DNA from: DTWD01 sp963662965
GTDB taxonomy: Bacteria > Acidobacteriota > Vicinamibacteria > Vicinamibacterales > UBA8438
NCBI GenBank assembly: GCA_963662965.1
Contig: OY759970.1
Location: 4,898,001-4,962,000, forward strand
Length of the DNA: 64,000 bases
Reading direction: 5' to 3'
Part shown: piece by piece, positions 18,816 through 27,481 of the stretch
Layout of the letters: the number at the start of each line of letters is the position of its first letter
Position numbering within the stretch: position 1 is the stretch's first letter
Translations under genes and position numbers: made by a program
Notes under the pieces: model-generated
Seen by the model: the letters and a program-made list of their open reading frames with translations, nothing else
What the model was told of the DNA's origin: nothing
The model's database searches: none

Positions 18816-18905
18816 CAGGCCGCACGGCGCCTTCTCCGACGCGCGACTTGACAGGCCGGAAGCTCCGGCTCGATTGTGTGGGCGCTCATGCGTCGCGCGC
18901 AGTCC

Positions 18906-19799
18906 ATGCCACGGCCGACCACGACCCTCCGTGCCGGTCTGTCCTCGCTCCGGTTCTATCACGGCGATGCGATCTCGCTCCTCGGGCGGCTTCCCGCGGC
19001 GTCGGTCGATGTCGTCGTGACGTCACCCCCATACAACCTGGGCATCTGGTACCGCTCGTATCAGGACACGTTGCCGGGGAAGAGCTACCTACAGTGGACA
19101 AATGATTGGATCGGCGGCGTGGCCCGCGTGCTGACGGAGCACGGGACGCTCTTTCTCAACGTCGGCACGAAACCGACGCGCCCGTGGACGGCGATGGATG
19201 TGGCGCTAGAGGCGCGACAACACTTCCAGCTGCAGAACACGATCCATTGGATTAAGTCAATCGTTATCGAAGCCGACGCGGCCGGGGCGCGTGCCGGTCT
19301 CGACCGCGATCTCGCGGTCGGCCACTACGAGCCGATTAATAGCGCGCGTTTTCTCAACGACTGCCACGAGTTCATCTACCACTTCACCCAAACTGGCCGG
19401 ACGCCGCTCGAGCGCCGCGCGCTCGGCGTGGCCTATCAGGACCCCTCCAATGTGGCGCGCTGGCAAGCGGCGGCCGAGGGACTACGCTGCCGAGGCAACA
19501 CCTGTTTCATTCCGTACGAAACGGTCCAAGACCGCGAGCGCGACCGGCCGCATCCGGACACCTTTCCCACGCGTCTTCCACGAAACTGCCTGCAGCTTCA
19601 TGGCCTCAGTCGATCCAGTGTGGTGATGAATCCGTTCCTCAGGTTCGCCAGTACCGCCATCGCCTGCGCCGAGGTCGGCGCGGCGTTCATCGGCATCGAG
19701 ATCGACCGCGATTATCTAGACGAGGCGATTATACGGACCCGCGCGGCTATCGCCGCACGCGCTGCGCGCCGACGACACCGACCGGTCTCGAAGGCGTGA
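18906..19799 (+). CDS. Orphan DNA methyltransferase (N4-C/N6-A type), altered motif I
   Basis: About 297 residues of the beta-class amino-methyltransferase order. Catalytic motif IV TSPPYNLG lies near residue 45. The C-terminal SAM-site region reads VVMNPFLRFASTAIACAEVG, followed by AAFIGIEIDRDYLDEAI. In this family motif I is normally D-P-F-x-G-x-G; here the first Asp is Asn and both glycines are replaced (Arg and Ala). SAM binding could therefore be weak or the enzyme altered. No restriction endonuclease gene is adjacent, so it would be a solitary methylase. ATG at 18906 is chosen over upstream M codons at 18876 and 18888. Confidence 0.8.
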   Translation: MPRPTTTLRAGLSSLRFYHGDAISLLGRLPAASVDVVVTSPPYNLGIWYRSYQDTLPGKSYLQWTNDWIGGVARVLTEHGTLFLNVGTKPTRPWTAMDVALEARQHFQLQNTIHWIKSIVIEADAAGARAGLDRDLAVGHYEPINSARFLNDCHEFIYHFTQTGRTPLERRALGVAYQDPSNVARWQAAAEGLRCRGNTCFIPYETVQDRERDRPHPDTFPTRLPRNCLQLHGLSRSSVVMNPFLRFASTAIACAEVGAAFIGIEIDRDYLDEAIIRTRAAIAARAARRRHRPVSKA

Positions 19800-19805
19800 C
19801 GGCTT

Positions 19806-21152
19806 CTACGGACGTGGCGCTCCGGTATTTTCGTTGGCGCGGGCGTAGGTGTAGTGGGTCCGGTGCTTAACGTCGATCCCGTCCCGATTCACCTCGACCC
19901 AGAGCCGCCGCGTACGGAACGTCGGGTCTGGGTTGGAGGAGTAGAAGCCGATGACGTAGTAGTCGCTCGTCTCGGCATCGATCTCCTGGAACGCCTCGTC
20001 AAAGTCGTTCCGGTTGACGATCGCCTTGCCGCCCGTCAGCTCGGCGAGCGAGCGGAGACTGTTCTGCGTCGTGAACTGCCAGTCGTTGAACCACTCGGTC
20101 CCGCCCGTGTAGTCGGGGTCTGGACCATGCATGAGCCCGCGGGGATCGACCGTGTAGAACGACACGTTCGCCCGGTTCGCCACCGCGGCGAGCTCCATGA
20201 TTTCCATCGCCAGCTCGAAGTCGGCGAACACCGCACCTTGCCGAGAAATCAGCTCGAACGGATCCAAGAGGGGGTCCTCGATCCCCAAGGTGGTGAGCGC
20301 AACATTCTCACGTCCGAACATCCGCCCCCAATCGCCTGAATTGCGCATGTCCGAGTAGAGGAGCGACTGTCCGAAAATCCGCTCATGCTCGAACGGGTTG
20401 AAGTCATACCCCCCGCTGAAGTAGATGAACACCTTGCGGCGGTTCGGGATCTGCTCCAGCATGCCGATGATCTCCCGCGCGGTCTTGAACGCCGTGTGAG
20501 CCCGGAAACTCAACTCCGACGGCCCGCGTGCGCCCGGCGCGACAAACTTGATGAGCTCGTTCGGGCTGAAGCCGTCGCCCATGATCCGGTCGGTCGTCGC
20601 GTAGAGCCGGCTCCGGTCGTAGGTCATGTCAACGCGGATCGACGACGGCCCAGTGGACACGATGGCAAACAGATCGCCTTCGTGGATCAGGTTGTCGGCC
20701 ATGTCCTCGAAGATCTCACGCATGCGCGGGGTGTCTCGCGTGACGATATGGAGGTCGTCGACGAAGATGACGAAGATGCGCCCGGCCGTGTTGTTGCGCG
20801 CGCGCGTCGGCGGAAGGATGATCCCTTCCTGCGGCGGTGGCGGCGGCAGTAGCTGGTTGAAGACACGGCCGCCATGGACGAGCACGAGCGACGCGACGTC
20901 CTGCGGTAGGTCGTCTTCGAAGACCTGGAAGTCGTCCCTGGTCAGGTCGGCTTGGAAAACCCCGTTTCGGTCACGCACGATGACGTCCGTCGTCACCAGC
21001 GTGACGCCCGACCGAAACACCGTGGTCTGGTCGTCGGTCGTGGCGGCCTCACCAGCCACTTCCTCCGACTGCGTGCCGACACGCACCACCAGCCCGAGCA
21101 TCAGGACCAGCACCAGCGTCGTGACGCTTCGCCACTGTACCGCTCTCGACAT
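19806..21152 (-). CDS. Secreted VWFA-related protein (acidobacterial type)
   Basis: A 448-residue exported protein. The signal peptide (TTLVLVLMLGLVVRVG) is followed by a conserved N-terminal beta domain (VTDVIVRDRNG-like: TDVIVRDRNGVFQADLTRDD, FQVFED) and a von Willebrand A domain (IFVIFVDDLHIVTRDTPRM). The metal-site motif DDLH departs from DxSxS, as is usual in this acidobacterial subfamily. A late beta region (FYSSNPDPTFRTRRLWVEV) ends the protein. GGAGG six bases ahead fixes the start at 21152. Role unknown; probably adhesion or surface assembly. Confidence 0.85.
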   Translation of the reverse strand: MSRAVQWRSVTTLVLVLMLGLVVRVGTQSEEVAGEAATTDDQTTVFRSGVTLVTTDVIVRDRNGVFQADLTRDDFQVFEDDLPQDVASLVLVHGGRVFNQLLPPPPPQEGIILPPTRARNNTAGRIFVIFVDDLHIVTRDTPRMREIFEDMADNLIHEGDLFAIVSTGPSSIRVDMTYDRSRLYATTDRIMGDGFSPNELIKFVAPGARGPSELSFRAHTAFKTAREIIGMLEQIPNRRKVFIYFSGGYDFNPFEHERIFGQSLLYSDMRNSGDWGRMFGRENVALTTLGIEDPLLDPFELISRQGAVFADFELAMEIMELAAVANRANVSFYTVDPRGLMHGPDPDYTGGTEWFNDWQFTTQNSLRSLAELTGGKAIVNRNDFDEAFQEIDAETSDYYVIGFYSSNPDPTFRTRRLWVEVNRDGIDVKHRTHYTYARANENTGAPRP

Positions 21153-21239
21153 TCGCGCCTCCATATCTGGCATTATAGCGCCGTTCGTGTTCAAGGGTAA
21201 GACGACACAAATGCCTGATTGGTCTGTGGGTTGGATGGA

Positions 21240-21932
21240 TTACCCCCGCCCCAACGCCGCGCTGACAGCCAGTACCTCCGCGTCGAACTGCTCGATGCGC
21301 CTGACCACTTCCTCACCCGCTCGCCAGGTATCTGGGTTCAGGGCGTTTACCCGCTCCGCCAGTTCGTCACCGAGCGACGACGCGACGTCGCGTTCCGCCA
21401 GCGTCCGCTCCAGTTCGGCGTAGCGAGACCGGAGGCGGGCAAGCGCGGCGTCCCCGAGTAGCGCCGATACCGGATGCTCCGCTGGCGCGGCCGGCCTGGC
21501 GTCGGGCAACGTCGAATCGGTGGACTCCGTGGCCTCCAATGCTGTGTCCGGGCTCGTCTCAGGGGACACCGGGGGCGGGCTTGCATCCGGCGCCGGCGAC
21601 GACTCCTCCGCACGCCGCCGCTCTGTGGGATCACCCGCGCGATCGCCCGTGCGACGCGCCTTGGGGGGACGCGCCCGCACACCCGCTGGACGGGGCGGCG
21701 GCTTTGGCCGCTCTCGGCGCATTTTCGCCCAATCGAATGCCAGCTCTGGATTGCTCGCCTCGATGATCCGAATCGCATCGTCGTCGAGCGCATCGCGTCC
21801 GACCGCGACGTTCGGCGGTGTTCGAAACCAGTACAGCACCCGTGGCCGTCCCCCGGAGCGTGATCCGTGGAGCACATACGTATGCTCGTACCCTCGTTTG
21901 TCGCGGGAATATCGGAGATACGGCATACGCAA
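21240..21932 (-). CDS. Uncharacterised protein with Pro-rich linker
   Basis: A 230-residue protein. Residues 1-75 look globular (YLRYSRDKRGYEHTYVLHG, then RPRVLYWFRTPPNVAVGRDA). A disordered Pro/Ser/Glu linker covers 75-145, and a helical C-terminus (ARLRSRYAELERTLAERDVA) forms a probable coiled coil. No signal peptide. It lies 18 bases after the nuclease-like gene and is probably in its operon. Not recognised as a named family; the globular N-terminus is the part worth searching. Confidence 0.65.
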   Translation of the reverse strand: MRMPYLRYSRDKRGYEHTYVLHGSRSGGRPRVLYWFRTPPNVAVGRDALDDDAIRIIEASNPELAFDWAKMRRERPKPPPRPAGVRARPPKARRTGDRAGDPTERRRAEESSPAPDASPPPVSPETSPDTALEATESTDSTLPDARPAAPAEHPVSALLGDAALARLRSRYAELERTLAERDVASSLGDELAERVNALNPDTWRAGEEVVRRIEQFDAEVLAVSAALGRG

Positions 21933-21950
21933 CGCCCGCCGCCCGGGTCC

Positions 21951-22718
21951 TTACCGCCGTTTCGACGGCGCGCGCTTGGCGCGCCCCTTCTTGGCTGCAG
22001 TATTCTTCGCGGCCACCGCCTTACGCGTTTGGCTTGTGGTCGCGACCGCCTTTGGCCGGGTCCGCTTGGGTTTGGCGGCGGAACGAGCGACGGCGGTTTT
22101 CTTTGTCGCGTCCTTTTTCTTCGTGACTTTCTTCTTCTTCGCCACGACCTTCGCCGTCCCGGCTTTCTTTGCTGTCTTCCGCGCCGACTTCTTCGCGGTC
22201 TTCTTCCGACCACCGACCGCCTTGCGCGCGAGCGCCGCCCGCTTGGCGGCGGCCGACCGATGGGCCATCGTGAAACGGACCTCGTCGCCTACCGAGTAAT
22301 AGGTCCAGATCTCGGTGACGTTGATGCCATTGACGTGACAGAGCCGCTGGGCCACCTCCGCCATCCCCGCCGGCACATACAGATAGAAGGCGCCGCGCGA
22401 CTTGGCGAATCGAGCCCACTGCGCCATCGCCTCGAGATGATTGACCGACTCCGTCGTCTCGACCTCGACCACCGCGTGGAGCCGCCGCCCTCCCTCCGTG
22501 CTCGTGAGCACGAGGTCTGGGTGCACGTCCTGGCCGGCGATCCGAATCGTCGTCTCCTGCGACGTGCCGGCGTTCGCGCCGACGGCGTAACGACGGCGCC
22601 AGCGGGCCTGGAGTTGCCGGATCACGCGGTCGTGATCGACCTGCTCTCGAATCGGACGCAACAGAATGGGACTCAACTCGGCCTCCGGCTCACGCGTAGC
22701 GGCGCCGCATCCTAGCAT
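21951..22718 (-). CDS. Nuclease-like domain fused to a lysine-rich histone-like tail
   Basis: A 255-residue protein with two contrasting halves. Residues 1-150 contain HPDLVLTSTEGGRRLHAVVE followed by VETTESVNHLEAMAQWARF, which resembles a PD-(D/E)xK core but with Glu where the catalytic Lys is expected. Residues 165-255 are almost entirely Lys/Ala/Arg/Thr (RKTAKKAGTAKVVAKKKKV and similar), like histone H1/Hc1 tails that coat DNA. A DNA-bound effector or nucleoid protein is plausible. The fold assignment is by eye; catalysis is doubtful. Confidence 0.6.
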   Translation of the reverse strand: MLGCGAATREPEAELSPILLRPIREQVDHDRVIRQLQARWRRRYAVGANAGTSQETTIRIAGQDVHPDLVLTSTEGGRRLHAVVEVETTESVNHLEAMAQWARFAKSRGAFYLYVPAGMAEVAQRLCHVNGINVTEIWTYYSVGDEVRFTMAHRSAAAKRAALARKAVGGRKKTAKKSARKTAKKAGTAKVVAKKKKVTKKKDATKKTAVARSAAKPKRTRPKAVATTSQTRKAVAAKNTAAKKGRAKRAPSKRR

Positions 22719-22769
22719 GGAATAGTCATCACTTGAAAAACTTCATGTAGACGCGCGAAATCAGGCGAC

Positions 22770-23191
22770 GTGCTAGCGGCGGCTGTCCAGAACGCGGAGC
22801 CTTTGGCCATCCTGATCGTCGACGACGATCAAGGCGTAACTGATACGTTCGCCAGGATGTTGCGTCTCGAGGGCTACACCGTCTACACGGCCGTCAACCC
22901 AGAATCTGGGCTCGATCTGGCGATCGAAAAGCTGCTCCAGGCGATCATTCTCGACCTCCGCATGCCGATCCTGAACGGTATCCAGTTTCTCCGGCGTCTT
23001 CGCACGCGTCCGGATCTCCCCGAAACACCGGTGGCCATCGTGACCGGCGATTACTTCATCGACGAGGGCATCACCGAGCAACTGAAGACACTCGGGGCGT
23101 CGATCCGATTCAAACCGCTCTGGCTCGACACCTCGTGTCGATCGCGCACGGTCTCACCGCGTCGGCCTCCGGCCCGATTTCAGACCCGTAG
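22770..23191 (+). pseudogene. Response regulator receiver protein, apparent 1-base frameshift near its end
   Basis: A CheY-like receiver domain: acidic pocket ILIVDDDQGV, phospho-acceptor Asp in IILDLRMP, Thr in VAIVTGD and Lys in IRFKPLW. As written, the frame does not stop but runs into hemE, giving an apparent 488-residue fusion. Near 23129, adding one base restores a normal helix-5 end (VSIAHGLTASASGPISDP) and a TAG at 23189-23191, 13 bases before the hemE start. A deletion or read error is therefore more likely than a true fusion. The GTG at 22770 is the only early start. No output domain. Confidence 0.7.
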
Positions 23192-23204
23192 TACCATTTC
23201 CGAA

Positions 23205-24236
23205 GTGAACGACCGTTTCCTCCGCGCCTGCCGGCGTGAACCGGTGGATGCCACGCCGGTCTGGTTCATGCGCCAGGCCGGCCGCTACATGGCCGAGTAC
23301 CGTGCCATTCGCGAGCGTCACACGCTGCTGGAAATCTGTCGCCAGCCGGAGCTGGCGGCCGAGGTCACACTGCAGCCGATCGACCGACTCGACGTCGACG
23401 CGGCCATTCTCTTCTCAGACCTGCTGCTGCCGCTCGAGCCGATGGGGATCCCGTTCGATTTCGTCAAGGGCGAAGGGCCGGTCATTCACAAACCGGTGCG
23501 CACGGCGGCCGATATCGCACGCCTGCGCGCGTTCGAGCCGCGCGAGTCGCTCGCTCACGTCCTCGCCACGATCCGGGTCCTGAGCCGTGAGCTCGCCGAC
23601 CGCGTGCCGCTCATTGGTTTCGGCGGCGCGCCCTTCACCCTCGCAAGTTACGCTGTCGAAGGCGGACCGTCGAGCAACTACGCGAAGACGAAGGCGCTCA
23701 TGTACGGTGAGCCGGCCGCCTGGCACCAGCTCTGCGAGGCATTTGCCGGCGTGGTCAGCGACTATTTAGTCGCGCAAGTCGAGGCCGGCGCCCAGGCCGT
23801 CCAGCTCTTCGACTCGTGGATTGGCGCGCTGAGCCCCTCCGACTACCGCGAGTTTGCGTTGCCCCACTCGCAGCGGATTCTGCGTTCTGTCGCCGCCACC
23901 GGCGTTCCGGTGCTGCACTTCGGCACGGGCACCGCCACGCTCCTCGAAGTGATGACCGAGGCCGGCGGCGACGTGATCGGGGTGGATTGGCGTGTGCCTC
24001 TCGACGACGCGTGGGCCCGCATTGGCGACGACCGCGCGGTCCAAGGCAATCTCGATCCGACACTCCTCCTCGGTCCCATCGAACGGATGCTCGTCGGCGC
24101 CGATGACGTGCTCCAACGAGCCGGGCGACGCCCCGGCCACATCTTCAACCTCGGTCATGGCATCCTGCCTGACACCCCGGTCGAGCACGTCCAGGCGCTC
24201 GCCCACTTCGTCCACCAATACGGCTCGTTACCGTAG
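23205..24236 (+). CDS. hemE: Uroporphyrinogen decarboxylase
   Basis: A 343-residue enzyme that decarboxylates the four acetates of uroporphyrinogen III to coproporphyrinogen III. The N-terminal signature PVWFMRQAGRYMAEYR and the invariant segments LFSDLLLPLEPMGIPFDF, GFGGAPFTLASYAVEGG, QLFDSWIGALSP and NLGHGILPDTPVEHV are all there. The GTG at 23205 gives the standard length and begins just ahead of the conserved N-terminus. Four bases separate it from hemY. Confidence 0.94.
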   Translation: MNDRFLRACRREPVDATPVWFMRQAGRYMAEYRAIRERHTLLEICRQPELAAEVTLQPIDRLDVDAAILFSDLLLPLEPMGIPFDFVKGEGPVIHKPVRTAADIARLRAFEPRESLAHVLATIRVLSRELADRVPLIGFGGAPFTLASYAVEGGPSSNYAKTKALMYGEPAAWHQLCEAFAGVVSDYLVAQVEAGAQAVQLFDSWIGALSPSDYREFALPHSQRILRSVAATGVPVLHFGTGTATLLEVMTEAGGDVIGVDWRVPLDDAWARIGDDRAVQGNLDPTLLLGPIERMLVGADDVLQRAGRRPGHIFNLGHGILPDTPVEHVQALAHFVHQYGSLP

Positions 24237-24240
24237 CCCC

Positions 24241-25632
24241 ATGGTCGACGCCGCGGTCGCCGTCATCGGCGGAGGCATCAGTGGCCTGGCGGCCGCGTAT
24301 GAGCTGCACCGACGACAGGTGCCGTTCGTGCTGTTGGAAAAGTCCGCCCGTGTCGGTGGGCTCGTGCGCACCGAGCAGGTCTACGGCTTCACGATCGATG
24401 CCGGCCCCGACTCGTTGCTCACCCAGAAGCCGGCCGCCGTCGAGCTCTGTGCGGAGCTCGGCCTCGGCGACCAGCTCGTGTCGACGCTTCCCCCCCGCAC
24501 CGCGTATGTCGTACGCGGCGGTACGCTGCAACCGCTTCCGCCGGCATCGGTGTTCGGCATACCGACCCGGGTCGGCCCGCTCGTGACCGGCCGTGTCCTG
24601 TCGTGGCGCGGCAAGGCGCGGATGGCGCTCGACCTGGTGGTGCCGCGACGGCGCGACGTGACCGATGAATCGGTCGCGAGCTTCTTCCGCCGCCGATTCG
24701 GCGAAGAGGCGGTCACTTATCTGGCCGAACCGTTGGCAGCAGGGATCCATTCCGGAGATGTCGAGCGGCTCTCGATGCGCACGCTGTTCCCGCGCCTGGT
24801 CGCAGCCGAGCAGCAGCACGGCAGCGTCATCCGGGCGCTTCGCCACCTCTCCCGCGGCAACGGTTCGGCACAAGCTCGCGCGGGTGCGTTTCGGTCATTT
24901 CCGGGCGGGCTCGAAACGTTGACAACGGCAATTCACGGTGTCCTCCCAACGCACGCGCTCCAGTGCGGCGCCGAGGTGACCGGCCTTTCGGGACGCGGAC
25001 CGTTCATTATCGAACGAACCAATGGTCCGACCCTGACGGTCGACGGGGTGATTTGCGCCCTCCCGGCCTACGCCGTCGCGCCGCTCCTCCGCGCGTACGG
25101 CTCGGAACTGGCGGAGCTCTGCGCGTCCATTGGGTACACGTCGACCGCCACCGTCGTCCTGGCGTTCCCGCGTTCCGCGGTGGCGCATCCGCTGAACGGC
25201 ACCGGGTTCCTCGTGCCGCGCGCGGAGCCCAACTTTTCCATCGCCGCCGCCACATGGATCTCGTCGAAGTGGCCCGCGCGAGCACCCGACGGTCAGGTCG
25301 TGATGCGCGGGTTTATCGGTGGAGCGCATGCTCCCCTGGCGCTCGAACAACCCGACGACGCCCTCATTGCGAGCGTCCGTCGCGATCTCGGTCAGCTCCT
25401 CGATATCACTGGCGACCCGAGCCTGGTCCGCGTCTACCGCTGGCCACAGTCCAACCCCCAACCCAACGTCGGCCACCTCGACCGCGTGGCGGAGGTCGAC
25501 CGACAGCTCGCGCCGTGGCCCGGCCTGCAGGTCATCGGCGCCGCCTTTCGAGGCATCGGCATCCCCGACTGCGTGGCGGCCGGACGCGCGGCCGGTCGGG
25601 CGGCCGCCGAGCGACAGGGGAGCCGGCCGTGA
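24241..25632 (+). CDS. hemY: Protoporphyrinogen oxidase (HemY type)
   Basis: A 463-residue FAD amine-oxidase-fold protein. The dinucleotide site AVIGGGISGLAAAYEL at 6-21 is followed by EKSARVGGLVRTEQ. The central AFRSFPGGLETLTTAIHGVL and C-terminal GAAFRGIGIPDCVAAGR match HemY-type protoporphyrinogen oxidases and coproporphyrinogen III oxidases. It performs the six-electron oxidation late in heme synthesis, after HemE. Which substrate it prefers depends on the pathway used, and no hemH or hemQ is in the window. The stop overlaps the arginase start. Confidence 0.9.
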   Translation: MVDAAVAVIGGGISGLAAAYELHRRQVPFVLLEKSARVGGLVRTEQVYGFTIDAGPDSLLTQKPAAVELCAELGLGDQLVSTLPPRTAYVVRGGTLQPLPPASVFGIPTRVGPLVTGRVLSWRGKARMALDLVVPRRRDVTDESVASFFRRRFGEEAVTYLAEPLAAGIHSGDVERLSMRTLFPRLVAAEQQHGSVIRALRHLSRGNGSAQARAGAFRSFPGGLETLTTAIHGVLPTHALQCGAEVTGLSGRGPFIIERTNGPTLTVDGVICALPAYAVAPLLRAYGSELAELCASIGYTSTATVVLAFPRSAVAHPLNGTGFLVPRAEPNFSIAAATWISSKWPARAPDGQVVMRGFIGGAHAPLALEQPDDALIASVRRDLGQLLDITGDPSLVRVYRWPQSNPQPNVGHLDRVAEVDRQLAPWPGLQVIGAAFRGIGIPDCVAAGRAAGRAAAERQGSRP

Positions 25633-26537
25633 CCCCCATCGAAATCATTGGTGTCCCGCTCGACCTCGGCACCGGTCGCCGCGGCGTCGACATGGGACCG
25701 TCGGCGATGCGGATCGCCGGACTGCGCGACCAAGTCGCCGCGCTCGGGTACGCGGTGACCGACCGCGGGAACCTGACCACTCCGATATGCGAAACGATGA
25801 GCGCCGGCGACCCCCAGAAAAAGTACATCCAGGAGATTGCGGGTGTCTGCCAGCGCGTGTGTGACGCGGTCGTCGCCTCACTCGAGCGGCAGACGATCCC
25901 GGTCGTCATCGGCGGCGATCACAGCTTGGCGGCGGGGTCGGTCGCCGCCACGGCCGCCGTAGCGCACCGGCGTGACGCGCGGGTCGGGCTGATCTGGATC
26001 GACGCCCACGGCGATATGAACACGCCCGCGACGACGACGAGCCGCAGCGTGCACGGCATGCCGCTCGCCGCCCTGCTCGGTCCGGAGCCAGCCGAGCTGG
26101 CGGCGCTCGGTGGAATCACACCGGTCGTCGAGCCGCGTCATACCGTCCTGGTCGGTGTTCGGAACCTCGACGCGGCGGAGCGCGAGCGGGTGCGCGCCGC
26201 CGACATCCACGTCTTCACCATGAAAGACATCGATCGGCTCGGCATGGCAACCGTCGCCGACCAGGCGCTCGCCCGGGCCAGTGACGGGACGAGCGGGGTG
26301 CATGTCTCGTTCGACCTCGACGTCTGTGACCCGGCGATCGCGCCCGGCGTCGGCACCCCGGTCCGGGGTGGACTCAGCTATCGCGAAGCGCACCTCCTCA
26401 TGGAAACCATCGCCGAGCGGGGCATGCTCCAAACGCTTGATGTCGTCGAGCTCAACCCGACGCTCGACACCCACAACCAGACGGCCGAGCTCGCCGTCGA
26501 GCTCGTGCTCTCGGCGCTCGGCCTCCGGATAATTTAA
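25629..26537 (+). CDS. rocF: Arginase
   Basis: A 302-residue ureohydrolase with the binuclear manganese ligands in place: GGDHS near residue 100, DAHGDMNTP near 125, and SFDLDVCDPAIAPGVGTP near 230. The substrate loop and VVELNPTLDTHNQTAELA near 275 match arginases rather than agmatinases. It converts arginine to ornithine and urea. The GTG start overlaps the hemY stop by 4 bases (GTGA), so it is coupled to the heme genes, an unusual partner. Confidence 0.92.
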   Translation: MTPIEIIGVPLDLGTGRRGVDMGPSAMRIAGLRDQVAALGYAVTDRGNLTTPICETMSAGDPQKKYIQEIAGVCQRVCDAVVASLERQTIPVVIGGDHSLAAGSVAATAAVAHRRDARVGLIWIDAHGDMNTPATTTSRSVHGMPLAALLGPEPAELAALGGITPVVEPRHTVLVGVRNLDAAERERVRAADIHVFTMKDIDRLGMATVADQALARASDGTSGVHVSFDLDVCDPAIAPGVGTPVRGGLSYREAHLLMETIAERGMLQTLDVVELNPTLDTHNQTAELAVELVLSALGLRII

Positions 26538-26542
26538 TCAGA

Positions 26543-26558
26543 TGGGGCTACCGCCCCA
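26543..26558 (+). terminator. Possible weak terminator hairpin after arginase
   Basis: A perfect 6-bp stem with a TACC loop (TGGGGC / GCCCCA) begins 5 bases after the arginase stop. There is no T-run, so intrinsic termination is uncertain. Confidence 0.25.
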
Positions 26559-26703
26559 AGCCCAGTCGCGTCGCTGCATCCCCTGCAACTGCAGCGTGTT
26601 ATAGTGTTTTTCTTGACTGAGGGCTGACTGCGATGACACCGATTCGACCGAAGCGCGCTGTCGGCCAGCGTGCCGATGATGGTGCACTGAGAGGGACCGA
26701 CCG

Positions 26704-26979
26704 ATGAGCGACGTTGACGCCCGTCTGGGCCAGCTCGAACGCGAGATCGCTGGCCTCAACCGTAAGATCAAATACCTTATCGACACGTCGACCGACAAGG
26801 AGCCGTTTCTCAGGCTGATGGTCTCGGTCGATGCCACCGAAGAGCAGGAAACCGCCGCCATCTACGACCTCATGGATGAGTACGCTGGTCGTCGAGACAA
26901 TGAACTTCGACCCGAAGACGAGTTACCAGGGGTCGCGCGACACCCTCCACTTGATCGAGCGCTACACACGCGTCGATGA
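26704..26979 (+). CDS. Small coiled-coil protein, probably truncated and joined to foreign sequence
   Basis: A 91-residue ORF with AGGGA eight bases before the ATG. Residues 1-60 (DARLGQLEREIAGLNRKIKY, then LMVSVDATEEQETAAIYDLM) form a convincing amphipathic helix. The remaining 30 residues are in another frame relative to the start of a secreted-protein fragment (from about 26879), so the natural end seems to be lost at a recombination junction. Not recognised. Confidence 0.45.
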   Translation: MSDVDARLGQLEREIAGLNRKIKYLIDTSTDKEPFLRLMVSVDATEEQETAAIYDLMDEYAGRRDNELRPEDELPGVARHPPLDRALHTRR

Positions 26980-27068
26980 GAATACAATTGACTACCAGTT
27001 CACGGTCGACGATCCGAAGACATTATTGCGCCCCCGGTTTTCTTGGACACGGATTAAGGGAGAATCTG

Positions 27069-27481
27069 ATGTCCAAGGAGGTAGCGGGAATGGTTCAGTC
27101 GAGGAGGGTGCAGGGAGCTGGGTCGGCACGACCGGAGTCGGCGCCGACGCTGCGGCGGCTGGGGCCCGGGCCTTGGCGCCCGGGCAGCGGTGGAGTGCGA
27201 GCCGGAAGCGGGACGTGGTGCTGCGGCTGCTGTGCGGCGAGTCACTCGACGCGGTCTCGCGTGCAGTCGGGGTGGAGATCTATCGGCTGGAGGAGTGGAA
27301 GGCGCGGGCGTTGGCCGGTCTCGAACTCGGGCTGAAGGAGCAGGCCGGTGAACCGGTAGCCGCAGTGCTGGATGCCGCCAAGCGACACATTGGGGCACTG
27401 TCGATGGAGAACGAACTGCTGCGGGCGCGTGCCCGCGCGGCGGAGCGTCGCCTCCCTTTGGCGACGCGGAGGTCGCGATGA
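27069..27481 (+). CDS. IS OrfA (helix-turn-helix), start frame uncertain
   Basis: The conserved part is RWSASRKRDVVLRLLCGESL, then DAVSRAVGVEIYRLEEWKAR, ending in a leucine-rich helix (GALSMENELLRARARAAERR), as in OrfA proteins that bind IS ends. The best start (ATG 27069 with GGGAGA seven bases upstream) lies in another frame, so a frameshift between about 27100 and 27180 is needed. A TTG at 27173 would avoid it. This may be a decayed or slippage-expressed gene. Its stop overlaps orfB. Confidence 0.6.

Noticed and set aside
21346..22213. 288-residue minus-strand Arg-rich ORF
   Set aside because: It is a shadow of the two real genes at 21240 and 21951, crossing their boundary in another frame.
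22770..24236. Novel response regulator-uroporphyrinogen decarboxylase fusion protein
   Set aside because: One missing base explains the joined frames; the restored receiver domain has its own stop, and HemE has a normal start and length.
24963..25628. Long ORF extending arginase upstream by 222 codons
   Set aside because: It overlaps hemY in another frame, is Arg/Pro-rich shadow sequence, and the arginase N-terminus begins exactly at the GTG at 25629.
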